64,000 bases of DNA from Mesodorylaimus sp. YZB2_4 (taxonomy: Eukaryota; Nematoda; Enoplea; Dorylaimida; Dorylaimidae). Location of the stretch: positions 1,364,001-1,428,000 of the forward strand of contig JASANH010000606.1 of NCBI GenBank assembly GCA_030248295.1, read 5' to 3'. The notes under the pieces were generated by a model, which worked only from the letters and a program-made list of their open reading frames with translations, did no database searches and was not told where the DNA came from. The position numbers were made by a program, and so were the translations under genes. Positions 48,296 to 59,021 of the stretch are shown piece after piece (positions within the stretch are counted from its first letter, which is position 1; the number at the start of each line of letters is the position of its first letter).

Positions 48296-48975
48296 ATGCA
48301 AATCCCAGTCAAACTGTCAAAGTAAGTTGCAGGTATTATATCTTGATACGGCAGAAAACAATGTAGGCATAAATTTGATTTTTCAGACCTGGTACATTGC
48401 CAGAATGGTATCTCATCGAATTGCAAGGCACCATTGAATCCGATCCGCATTTCTCCGGAGCAAAATCGATTGGAAATTTATTTTTCACGAAACAGGTAAA
48501 TTAGTGGCCTATTTGGTTTAAAATTGGTTTTCGAATATTTTTGGGCAGCTTACAGCGGCCTATTTTACCGTTTTGGGGTACCTTCCTAATCCTATATGTA
48601 CTGGTCCGGAGACAAATTGCATTTGCTAGTCCCGACTCTAAATCGTCAAGATCATCAAAACTTTGACTTTTCGGTCACCATAATTCGTCTTCGAATTACT
48701 GTACACCTTCCAATTTTCATCGATTTCTCTCCTTTCAGGGCGAACCTATTCTGATAATCGGACATCACGAATTGCGAGGCAAGGAAGTAAAATTGGACAA
48801 ACCTGTTCTCATTTTGCGAAAACTCCGGATAAGTCAGTCCGAATCGCCAAATCCTGAGCACGATCGCCACTTCGTTCCAGTCAATTACGAAATAGCGGCA
48901 GTGGCCAGACAGAAACTGTTATTCAAAAATCGCCCCAAACCCATCGTTACGATATCTAAAACGGTCAAGGTATAA
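48296..48975 (+). CDS. CHTF8: CTF8, alternative clamp-loader subunit
   Basis: Three exons, 48296-48321, 48387-48495 and 48739-48975, keep frame and give 123 aa, the length of human CHTF8 (121). Family features are EWYLIELQGTIES near the N-terminus, [31 protein letters not shown] in the middle (core [10 protein letters not shown]), a variable loop, and the C-terminal KLLFKNRPKPIV block. CTF8 binds DCC1 and CTF18 to form the CTF18-RFC clamp loader, which acts on PCNA at replication forks and in sister-chromatid cohesion in the nucleus. The first exon ends after only 26 coding nucleotides. An AATAAA lies 68 nt after the stop. The gene is convergent with PIG-U. Confidence 0.95.
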
Positions 48976-49042
48976 GCCATGGGAATAATGATTCAACAAT
49001 TTTATTTAAAAACCGTTTTTCACGCTTTGAACGACACATTTA

Positions 49043-49048
49043 AATAAA
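49043..49048 (+). terminator. Polyadenylation signal AATAAA (CTF8)
   Basis: A canonical AATAAA lies 68 nt beyond the CTF8 stop codon and 63 nt before the stop codon of the convergent PIG-U gene on the other strand. The two 3' UTRs probably overlap. Confidence 0.55.
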
Positions 49049-49110
49049 TAACGCCATCGATCGTCAGCTAATCAGGACACGGATTATAATCAACTCCATT
49101 ATATCGATTA

Positions 49111-51574
49111 TCATTTCAAAATTACGATAGCATCCGCATTATTTACTTTCGGTTTTAACCCGTGTTGCAAATGCAATTGCCTACGCAAATGAGCGTACAA
49201 TAAATCGGTCAATAAGAAAATCTGAAATTGAACCATTTTTTCAAGATATCAGAAAACCCTACAGAGTTCTTACGTGAGCAGTGGAGTAAACCAAGGTTAA
49301 AGCGAAGTAGAAGTTAGCATTCGCTGATCCTGCATAAATCCATAGATACCACATGATCGGGGCCAGAGCAAGGCAAGCCGCGAAGCCCACGCTTATGATA
49401 AAACGATGACGAATATCTGAAAGAAAGTAAAATCAGAACACGCAATGCTGAGACCACCATCAACAACTGACATCGACTCAAGTGGCTCAAAGCCGGCAAA
49501 AAGCTCAAAATCAATGCAGCGTCCCCAACTGCTGGATACGATTTGAATATAGTGATGATAGTCAACAACTGGTGCCACAGAATGACGGCGTCGTTTCTGA
49601 AACAATTGAATTCGTTTGGACTGGGATGAGAATTCCAACTTCGGTCGAATGGGAAAACAAGAAGCAAGTCAAATGCAATTGGTCACTCAGTTAGACTGAG
49701 AACTAGTAGCAAGCATCGATCGGTTGGTCTCAGCATTAATCAGTATCGATCGATATCAGTATTGGAATTTTTGCACTAGTTTCACTAGTTTTAGCAGCTA
49801 CAGAAGATTACAAAAATTGAAGGAGGGTATTTCCCCCGCTTGACGCCTGGCCACACAGCCTAAGAGATAAGACCCCGACTCGACCTTTTTCAGCTCTTCC
49901 ACGCAAAATTCAAGGGACATTCAAAACTGGTGGGAAGAAAATTTTTCGGTTTAAGGTTTCAAACTGTTTCGAGTGTTTGGATAAATACAGACAGCTAAAG
50001 TTTTTAGTATCAGTACTGCCCAACACCGACTGATTGTGAGTTCAGAATCGGCACGACTATGAACTTATTCGGGAATGACCCCAGCCCCCGAGAAAGCGTA
50101 AAATCAACGTACCTGAGACAAATGGCCAGCGGAGCCGCATAGACGATAGGATTCAATTGGAACACCAAAACAAAGAACGAACGGAAGTGATCAAACATTT
50201 CCGTGAAGAAGTACCAGAAAAGGCCCGGATTTGGCGTCAAATCTCCAGCACCGAGTCTAAAATGACAAAAATGTTGGCATTGAAACGATAACAAATTTCA
50301 AAACTTATACATGAATCCGTAAGTTCCTTCCAAAAATGACCATCCGCTGCTAAGTTTAAAAGATACGTGGAACAGGACAGCCATGCAAATCGACCACCAG
50401 ATCATAACAACCGTAATACTTTTGAATAAACGATTTTTAGCGAAAGATCCTTTAGAGTCCTAAATGAATCAACAAATAAAATTCTTCACCTTTCCGGTCT
50501 AAAAATGTTGCGTCTTCGAATAGTTTATATGTTTACCATTGAGAACCACAAAATGACGGAAGCGAGCAACACGAACGGATAGAACTCGTTATACGTGGCG
50601 ATCGCGATGCATATCACGGCCAAGACAGGACGTTCTGCAAGTACAGGTCTGGATGCAATGAGCGATACAAGCTAAATTGTGCTTACTGCCCAACATAAAA
50701 GCCAACGTAGCAGCTAGTACGGCATTGTGCAAGGTGGTCGTAGAATGAGCAACACAAGTCACGATCGATAATGGATTGAACAGATACCTGCAATAAGAAT
50801 GTGAATATAAATCGATACGGATATATGAACGATCAGTAATCGAATTCAAACACGCTGTTGACCATGTTCCTAGTTGCTAAAGTTTCCCAAAGCGTCATAG
50901 TCGAAGGTGCTTACAGGTGCTTAGTATTCTTCGACATTGTCTCGATATCCTCATTCGTTATCAGCAACGGCTTGAAATCACACGACTCTCGGTTAGAAGT
51001 GTTTTCTTTCCGTTTCTAGAAAAAATCTGTAAGTCTGCCTGCTAATTCTAGAACTCAAAGAGACTTACTAAATGAGTCAAATAAATTTTTGTGGCTATTT
51101 TCAATGAAATGGCAGTAATAAGATCGCAGAGCTAAAAATCCTTGAACCTGCATATAACGAAAGATCAAAACGTATTTAGCCACTTACCGGAAACAGTAAC
51201 TCGATTAAAATTGGACAATAACTCAATAACATACGAAATAGGGCCAACAGTAAAGGAGTCTTAAATCAAGGATTTTTCTCCTGAAACGAATTTGAGGCGG
51301 GGCGAAAGCACGTACTCCGTGGTAAAGATCGCCCTCGTAAGGCGAAATTCCATCTTTCTCCAATGCCACGCCTTCTTTTACTAAAACAGATATTAATACA
51401 GAGCCTAACTGATGAACTAATAAGACCAAAAACCATCACAAAATTACCTCGAACTATCGAATTCAGAGGATTCGCAATTTCTGGCCGCTGTTGAAAATAT
51501 TCCGAAAGGAATGTTCGAGCTAAGAAAAACCGAAGAGCAATAGCGGAAACATCTAACATCATTCCTCCGAACAT
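49111..51574 (-). CDS. PIGU: PIG-U, GPI transamidase subunit
   Basis: Twelve exons, 51574-51448, 51380-51316, 51259-51188, 51131-51069, 51015-50915, 50787-50687, 50634-50537, 50459-50311, 50256-50113, 49596-49472, 49416-49274 and 49221-49111, join in frame to 432 aa (human 435). It is polytopic. Landmarks are [13 protein letters not shown] (loop after helix 1), [15 protein letters not shown], the strongly conserved [44 protein letters not shown] and a C-terminal [18 protein letters not shown] (yeast Cdc91) is an ER-membrane subunit of the complex that attaches GPI anchors and is thought to recognise the GPI lipid. The start could also be at ATG 51562 or 51559. Convergent with CTF8. Confidence 0.95.
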
Positions 51575-51644
51575 TTTTCCAAGTAAATAGCCCAAAGCCT
51601 GCACCCACCGGACCGGAAGAAAAATTCGACAAGACAAGGGCCGT

Positions 51645-51655
51645 GGGGGGGGGGG
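51645..51655 (+). repeat. Poly-G tract (11 G)
   Basis: An uninterrupted G run lies 71 nt upstream of the PIG-U start codon. Similar runs occur at 32990, 58563, 60220, 63454 and 63564, and a C run at 20361. All are non-coding. Confidence 0.8.
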
Positions 51656-51959
51656 AGGACACCCGCGCACACCAGAACTTTGACCCGCCTACTGTACAGT
51701 ACGCTAGCCAATCAAAGAAGAGCTCGTTCTGTGATTAGTCCGCGACGAACTTTGCCTTGCGACCCCACACCTTATAGATCTGTCTTTACACTGCTCATGG
51801 TGAGCTACCCGGAGGCGTCGAATCGAGTGGTGTCTTCGCATCGATCAGTTGCGTACGAGTGTGATCGAGAGGACGAGATTGACTGCGATGCATCCTTACT
51901 GGCATGGATTTACTACTCTGGCGAATCCATGCTTCCGGTGTAATAGGCATGGCCTATTG

Positions 51960-52290
51960 GTGCACTGGTTCCAGTCCGTATCTTCTAATGTCGGGGGCCG
52001 GCACGAGACCAAAAGCGAGATCGAGGTCGAGTGTCCGGTCTGGTTTGCAGGCATCGTTAGAGAACTGGTCTTGAGTTCCTGGTCTGAACTGCTCTGTTAG
52101 CACTTCGGTTCCAGGTCCGTCAGAACCCCTTTGACGGCCGACACGGGCGGCTGCTTCTCAAATTGTGGGTCCACACGGCCTTCTTGGTGTGGGATAGTGA
52201 AATTCGTCGAGAAGTGTCCATAGACTGCGTGCGGCGGTTCTTGTGGCTTGAACCATCCTCTGGTCAGCCCTAGATGGACTATTCTTTGGC
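51960..52290 (-). repeat. Interspersed repeat R2, copy 2
   Basis: It is the reverse-complement match of the copy at 7516-7745 (shared GTCAAAGGGGTTCTGACGGA and TCAGACCAGGAACTCAAGAC on the minus strand). On the minus strand a short frame stays open with only one stop through the shared part, hinting that the family once coded for protein. No recognisable domain was found. Confidence 0.65.
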
Positions 52291-52509
52291 CTATTGGGGC
52301 ACTGATTTAACCGGTCCCAACTAAGCCAGAGAATAGTCCATGCCAACCGATTGGTAAATCAGAACGGCTATGCCTTTTTTATCCCAAATATATACTGTAT
52401 TTTCGCCAGCCACTTTTATGCACTGTATATCAGATATCAGGGTCAGCCATAAGTACACACCAGCAGCTCTGTATGCCCTCTCTACAGGACACGTGCCATC
52501 GAGTCTCTT

Positions 52510-55500
52510 TCACGTCTCGCTTCTTCTCCCGATGGTCACATCCGATGCATTCGACCACAAGGCACACTTGTGTTGGGGTGCGAATCGACTGCCAGGCTTG
52601 CAATCCCAGGCTCGTGCAAATGCGGGAAAGGTGGACAATGCCACGTCGATTTGCTCCTTCACTCCGCACAGAAGACGAGCATAACTCAGGAAGAACAAGC
52701 GGTCAGCATCGTAGTCTAATAGACCAGGCAAGGCGGGCTCGCGTCCGACCGTTTGGGCCATGAACGCATAAGCCATGTAAGCCAGTTTCATTCCTTCCGT
52801 GTCGGCCGTCAGTTCAAGAAGCAGCTGGTCATTTCGTTTGCATTCTGGCGCATCAGGTCTGCCTGAGCAATGACTGAATAGAGGCTGCGTCAGGGCGATG
52901 CATTCTCTTCGTAATCGATATAGCATGACCGCTTCTAATTTTAGCCATTTCTTGATCCCTATTCGTTCCGTAATTTCGTCCGGATCAAAAGCTAAAACAG
53001 AAAAATGTGTAATATGTCCCCCTCCAGTGCGCTGATGAGCGCTTGGTGATGTGGTAAAATGGGAACAGAAAAGGTAGAGAAAGTAGATGACATAGAGCCT
53101 GTTGAAACTGAGATTAGGTGTAGCCCCTGGAACATGTTGGGGCTAGGAGAGTAGAACGCACCTCTCATCAGCTGTTCGCCCACGATGGCACCAATCGCAC
53201 CAAATTTCAAAGCCAACGGATACGAGTAATTGTACAAAGGCGGCAAGATGGCACCGAGCCAAATTTCGATACGTTGTTCTGAATATTTTGCAAAGGGGAC
53301 AAAATTCGGTTCGGGATCGAGCAACATATCATTTTTAGTATCAGAGGCACCAGATTCAATTTCCACTGTCTCGTTTGTCCACAAAGGATGCATTTTCCAA
53401 GCGAATTTATCTCGAAACATGAGCAAATCGTTTTCGAAAGTTGATCGAGACGGGTCAAAAGGTGGAGTGTGCTCTTCGACCGATGTGTCATTGAGTAGCC
53501 ATTCTGGAATTCCAGAGTCGATCGATATCATTTTCAGTTTATTCATAATCACTATTTTATCATCCAGGCTCAGCCAGTCGGCATTGTAGATCATGTAGCG
53601 GAAGGCTGAAGTGACTGCCTGAAAGTGGAAATGCCATACAGTACCCGATTGCTGTTACAGTAACTGAAATTGTAATGGCCAGAAGGTCAAGTGCACAGGT
53701 TTTCCTGTTATGGCTGTAAGGGTATTTTGCAACGTACAAAAATATCCGCCCAGGTACGCAGCAAGCATGTATCACCGCGGATTAAGAAGTTGTTTCAGCG
53801 CAGTCGTCCATTTTTGCTTTGTGTCTTTCTGTAAAATATTTTGAATTCAGGGACAAAGCCTTGAGAGTGGGGCAACTGTACTAATCACCCCAGTGTCAGA
53901 GAGAGCAACAGCAACAGAAAAGACACAGATGAGGGTCCTTTGGTGAGGGCTTCCCTCTACAGCCCGTTTCTGCCTTTAACGCCAGCGGTCAAACCTAGCA
54001 AGGCTGTGCGGGGACCAGCACACACAGCAGCGCCCCTCTGCTTGTCTCCACTAGAAGCACCTCCACGCGAGGGCATCCTGGACAGGACACCGACTTCCTC
54101 GGACGATGGCGGGTGGGCTTTGAACCCTGCCGGTGTTCGACAGCCGGGACTGTCTACTATTGGGCTTCCGTCTCTCCACTTAGAGCACCTCGACGGTCCC
54201 GGGTGAGCCACCCACGGCCTAGTATGCAAGGTCAGCGAGGTGTTATGGTTCGCAAAACCGACCTCCATCACCGGGGATCGAACCCGGGACGAGTCCAGCC
54301 ACTGGCTCTCAAGCAATACGGAGAGACAAATGCCGAACCGCTCAGGGGCGAAGCCAGCTGGGGCTGCGGGGCTGCCAGGCAGCCCCTGGCAAGAATTTTC
54401 GTGTACCTTGGCACTTTTTGGTCCTTTCTTCAACACTGACCACCAACAAAAAAGGGGAGAATTTGAAGAATGCTGCTTATAGTTATTAGTTATCAAGCAC
54501 GATGGGTGGTCATTGAACAGTAGCCGGGTACTGTAAGGTGTCGCGCGGCTGGTCTGGTGGCTTTCTTATTTGTTGACCAATTAGGGGGAAGAAGTAAAAT
54601 TCTGGATCACAATCATTCGCGCTGCTGTGCAGTTTTGTCACCCGTGGTTTTCAGCTAGCCGATTTTGTTTATCAGCAGTCAGTTCATTTTTTGATTTGAA
54701 TTTTAAAGCGTCCTTTCCTCGAGGGGTTTCGGGTTTATCGATCACTGATCAATCTTTCTTGCATGAGTTCCGGCGAGATGGAAAGACAAGTGGGCCAGGA
54801 AACCAGCAAAGGGTTCACCTAACAATGCGTCTGAGGCTTCGTCCGCTTACTTAAAAACTGAATAAAGATGGTTTCTGATGATTTCTAAATTGCTTCAAGT
54901 GGGCGACGCTGTTATACAGTGATTACGAATTCCGCTTCGCGCCCTCGCACAATGGGCTACCTTACTGACCACTGCCATTGGCTTTTTTTCTTCTGGCAAC
55001 CCCCAATAAAAATCCTGGCCACGCCAATGCCCCTGCACCACCGCGGCCGCTGTGATGGCTTAATGCGGCTTCTAGATTCTCGGCTTCGAGTTGGGTCACA
55101 GCAAGAACTTCTACTGCGCTGAATAAGTATGAGCCTGCAGTATAGGATGCACATTTACAGTCACACGAAACATCCAGTTATTCTTTTAAAACATGCGTTG
55201 TAGTGTTTGCGATCGCATCTGGATCCTCAGGCACAGGGGGTACTGTGCATCTGCGGTTGCAGCCTGGCTGTATATTTTCGACTGTGCTTGCTTACATACT
55301 GTACATGCTAGAATCCTGTGCATCGTCATGATCAGCTTACCTGCGCCACCAGCTCAACGTCGTACTTCCAATCAAAGACGTTCGACCCGTAGCTGTCGAA
55401 GAAGAGTCTGGCAGCAGCAGCACTGGCGTACTGCAGCACATAGTCAACGCACTGGCGTTCGATTGTGGCGTAAGTTATATTTTTCTGTGCATAATATTGG

Positions 55501-56827
55501 GGAGTGTCCAGGAAATATTCCAAATAATTCCTCATAGCCCTCCAGTAAGCATAATCCAACATGGCTTCCTGGCCGTACTTTTGAATTATGCTGTTCAAAC
55601 CATGCAAATAGGAATCATATCGAAATGCGATCCTTGCCTTAATGGTATGACCTTTTGCATCACGCGTGGGCTGGCGCCATATTTCAAAGCCATGGTCGGG
55701 TAAGAGGCCTTGAAAGTAATTGAGCCAATTGCCCGCACTTGAGTTGCGAAGAAGATGGACAACTTCGTCCAGTTCGTAGATTTGCCAGCTGAAGTTAGAC
55801 GTGGAGAGGAGATGCGATACATCGTTTTCTAACTGGATTAATCTGTTGATCTGATTGTAGAATTGGGTTTGGTCACCTGAAACACATGGTTTGGATATAG
55901 CCCTGGACCTGACCTCCGCCTGTGACAGGTTACTCCTGGGTACGTTAGGAGGCTCGAAACAGTAATTGCTAAACCGTGGTGACTGATTCACTAACTCTGG
56001 TAACAGCGGGGGCATTGCATTGAAAATGGCTACCCATGGCCTCTAAATTGGTGAGATGGCCAGTCTGTGGTGGTGCTATACAGCGTCAGGACGCAGCTTG
56101 AAACTGAAATTTCACAAGTCCTGCTAATGCTGGTCCATCTAATTAGCATAATCCCTCAATTCGCCACACAAAACGTACCATTCTGGCTCAATGCCATTTG
56201 CAGTAACTTTTGAGTCAAAGACGAATTCACACTGACGAGATGGCTCTCCTTGGGTTTTGCAGGATGCAAAGTCAAGATTGGTCGAAAATGGCATTCAACA
56301 GCTTCTCTTTCGACAGTGGCCGAGACCAGGATTGATGTATTGAAGTACTGTTGCATATAACCCATTAGCTTATACGAATTTGTAAAATTCTCGTTGGATT
56401 TTGAGCCACTAACCAGGGGCATAGGGCCGATCAGTTTCTGGATTTGGCTATATATTTCGTTAAGCACCACGTCCTCTTCTTCAGTCGCATCTACGCATTG
56501 TTTGAAAAAGGTTTGTAGTCGTATTTGGTAAAGAGGTGTATTTGCATGGTCAGGTCGGATTCGTCGAATGGCCTTGATCAGGTAGTGAATTGATGCTTCC
56601 ACAGCTTTGTCCACTTCATTTTTGTATGTCCCGTTGTACTTTTCGTCCCATTTCCCGCATGCATATCGATAGAAATCTTCGCACGGGTCTGCATCGCGGT
56701 CGATAGCTTCCTTCATGTAGCGACCAGCCGCTGCCCAGCCGTCTTCATTGTAGAAGTGGCCAATCACAGGAGCGAAGTGGTCTGAGACAAGGCACAGGGC
56801 TGTAAAGGGAAGGAGCCAATGTGCCAT
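52510..56827 (-). CDS. M13 peptidase-like protein with lost zinc site
   Basis: Four exons, 56827-56179, 55876-55341, 53618-53162 and 52991-52510, keep frame and give 707 aa. An N-terminal hydrophobic segment (MAHWLLPFTALCLVSDHF) looks like a secretion signal. Family hallmarks are DPCEDFYRYACGKW near the N-terminus, FRYMIYNADWLS, ALKFGAIGAIVG before the active-site position, ELTADTEGMKLAY (the ENIAD-like zinc-ligand region), LPGLLDYDADRLFFLSYARLLCG and the end, KPGSRFAPQHKCALW. The HExxH motif is replaced by EQLMR, the NAFY substrate motif is absent, and the segment carrying neprilysin His711/Arg717 seems deleted, so it should not hydrolyse peptides. Secreted neprilysin-like pseudoenzymes are common in invertebrates and may bind ligands. 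Intron 2 is 1.7 kb and hosts a SINE. Confidence 0.88.
53965..54350 (-). repeat. tRNA-Ser-like SINE, copy in M13 intron
   Basis: On the minus strand it begins with a tRNA-like head holding a canonical B box (GGTTCGATCCC, complement at about 54274-54284), preceded by CTCTCCGTATTGCTTGAGAG. A body of about 300 nt follows. It aligns along its length with 57211-57595 in the opposite orientation. The body includes AACCATAACACCTCGCTGAC and CAGGGTTCAAAGCCCACCCG. Confidence 0.8.
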
Positions 56828-57210
56828 CGTGGTCAGTGCTAGATAGGGTTATTGGTGAGGAAGGGGAGAAACGAGTAAGCTCAGCAAGTAGCTGATGTAA
56901 TGAGCCTGCGGCAGTTGGCTTGAGCACCAAAAATACATTCGGGCCAGCTGCCGGCAGAATGGGTGAAGAGAAAGGGTCCTTATCTGATTTATGAGAATTA
57001 GGCCAGTAATAAATCACACTTTGCGTATGCTGGGGCAAAGCTCTACAGCGCAGAGATGCTGCTGACGTAGGCTGGAAATCAGGGCAAATGCAGGGGTAGC
57101 ACACCTTTGGAGAACAAAGGCTTGATGGTCACTTTCAGCATAACAGATCCAGGCATAACTGCACTGTCAGGTCCAACGAAGACTTTGCTGTGTGGATTGG
57201 AGGCGGACGC

Positions 57211-57595
57211 GGTGGTGCAGCGGTCCGGCGTTCGTCTCTCCGTATTGCTTGGGAGCGAGTGCCTGGACTCTTCCCGGGTTCGATCCCCGGAGGTGGAGGT
57301 CGGTTTGCGAACCATAAACCCTCGCTGACCTTGCACGCCAGGCCGTGGGTGACTTACCCAGTACCGTCCTCCGAGTAGAGAGGCGAAAGCCAAACGAGTA
57401 GACAGTCTCGGCAGGAACACCGACGGGTTCACAGCCCACCCGCCATTGCCCGAGGAAGTCAGTGTCCAGTTCCAGGATGCCCACACGCAGAGGTGCTCCT
57501 AGTGGAGACACGTATGTAGAGAGTCGCTGATGTGTATGCCGGTCCCCGCACAGCCTTGCTTATAAGGTTTGACTGCTGTCCGGCTAGACGCAAAA
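57211..57595 (+). repeat. tRNA-Ser-like SINE, copy upstream of M13 gene
   Basis: The head GGTGGTGCAGCGGTCCGGC resembles an A box. GGTTCGATCCC at 57277-57287 is a perfect B box, and the roughly 35 nt before it look like a tRNA-Ser/Leu long variable arm. The body matches the inverted copy at 53965-54350. The element lies about 380 nt upstream of the M13 start codon, antisense to that gene. It does not fold as an intact tRNA by eye. Confidence 0.8.
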
Positions 57596-58574
57596 TGGGC
57601 TTCGACCCACAAAAACTTTTAAAATATCCATGGAGTTGGAGCTTTGGGGGGTTTGAAACTGTTTTGAATTTTTAGGCAGGCAGCGTACACGTCATTCGCT
57701 CGCACGTACAGTACAGACAGGCTGAACAGAGTAGTGCGTGTAAGGGCTATGGTCAGTGACATGACGACAGAGTATAAGTTGAACTTAAATTCTTTAAACT
57801 ACACGCAAAGGATAGTCAGAACCAAGAGATAGGCTTGGAGACTAGCAGTTGATGTGATGATGGCGGATGCGATCGAGAGGACCTATAGACCTTTTTGACT
57901 TTTTTTATTTTTGATATTCCATTGTACCTGGTGGTGGGATACATAGGGATTTGTCGGAGGGAAGTTGTACGCGCATGGACTCATTTAACAGATCCGCACT
58001 CTGACCGTGTGCACTCACTTGACACATTGGCCAGCCTTGCGCATCGGGAGCGAAAAACCCCCTTTGGATAAGATATTCAATGATGAAAATCAATAGCAGT
58101 TTGGATCGTGTTGCTGTGTGCAGGCATGGCTGGCTGTGATCTGATTGTGAGTGCGATCGTGCGACCATGGCCTTCGTCTGTGTGCGCATTGCCCACCGAC
58201 CATGATCACTACTAGAGTCATGTTAACTGATAGCGTCATTGCGGGCTTGATCACAGTGACACATATGCCTGATGCTCGTTGGGCTCCGAAGAGACTTCCC
58301 GCCCCCACCAAATGTATGTGTAGTTTTCATGAGAGACTTCCAAGCTTCGTCCATCACTATGGTGGACTACTATTGGCTACTTCGGATATCGAAAGGACTG
58401 CACTTTCGTTTTCGATGATTTCTTTTTCATGCCAAACCCCCTGATCCAGGCAGGCATCAATAAAATCAATCCAATTGCACTACCCGCTTTGTATCCACTT
58501 CGCATTTTGAAAGCGCAAAGAGAGCAAATTAATCAGCAAAGGCTTGGAGCATAGCTATTTCCGGGGGGGGGGGA
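57596..58574. other. Intergenic, nothing recognised
   Basis: Short frames only, including one of 94 aa on the minus strand (57905-58189) without family motifs. An 11-G tract begins at 58563. Confidence 0.4.
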
Positions 58575-58835
58575 ATGACTGTAAGAATGGATCAATCGTT
58601 GATATAAGTCGGACCTACACCGGGCACGAGCCCCGGGGAACTCATAAAGGTGCATTGGCCAACAGCCAATTGATCAGCTTAGGCGATAGGTACATTGTGA
58701 CAGTGTTGACGAGAAGACAGGAGTAGGATGATTGAATTCGATCAAATGCTTTCGTCAAGTCAATAAGCATCGTGTCCCCTACTTTGAATAGTCTCTATTG
58801 CACCAATCAGAGTGTCAAGCGCCCCTCGCCCAAAG
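58575..58835 (-). pseudogene. Degenerate non-LTR reverse transcriptase fragment
   Basis: Read on the minus strand, two frames separated by one shift encode GRGALDTLIGAIETIQSRG and then DTMLIDLTKAFDRI. The latter matches the reverse-transcriptase motif with DxSKAFD, the first catalytic aspartate region. Further on, LSPKLINWLLANAPL fits the next conserved segment, and after stops the remnant of a V-P-x-G-S and Y-I-N-D region is visible. Frameshifts and stops show that it is dead. The likely class is CR1/Jockey-like non-LTR. Confidence 0.7.
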
Positions 58836-59021
58836 GATCAATGATCGAGCCTCTTTTTATCGACAGATGTTCTCCAGCAGATCCGTATTATCGATTTGGT
58901 CAAATATATTGGAAACATGACAGTTCCTTTCCTGTCATGTTTCTAATATATTTGACCAAATCGATAATAAGGATCTGCTGGAGAACACCTGTCGACAAAC
59001 AGAGGCTCGATCATTGATCGT
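58833..59021. repeat. Long near-perfect palindrome
   Basis: Two arms of roughly 88 nt (about 58833-58920 and 58932-59021) are inverted copies with only a handful of differences, around a spacer of about ten bases. The left arm contains CAGCAGATCCGTATTATCGA, and the right arm its complement with one change. It directly abuts the reverse-transcriptase fragment and may be an inverted duplication of part of that element. Confidence 0.85.

Noticed and set aside
57211-57290. Possible tRNA-Ser gene
   Set aside because: Canonical B box, but the acceptor and anticodon stems do not pair by eye, and the same head plus a 300-nt body occurs at 53965-54350, so it is a SINE.
57905-58189. 94-aa minus frame that looked faintly ankyrin-like
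   Set aside because: Only a few residues matched, with no repeat periodicity.
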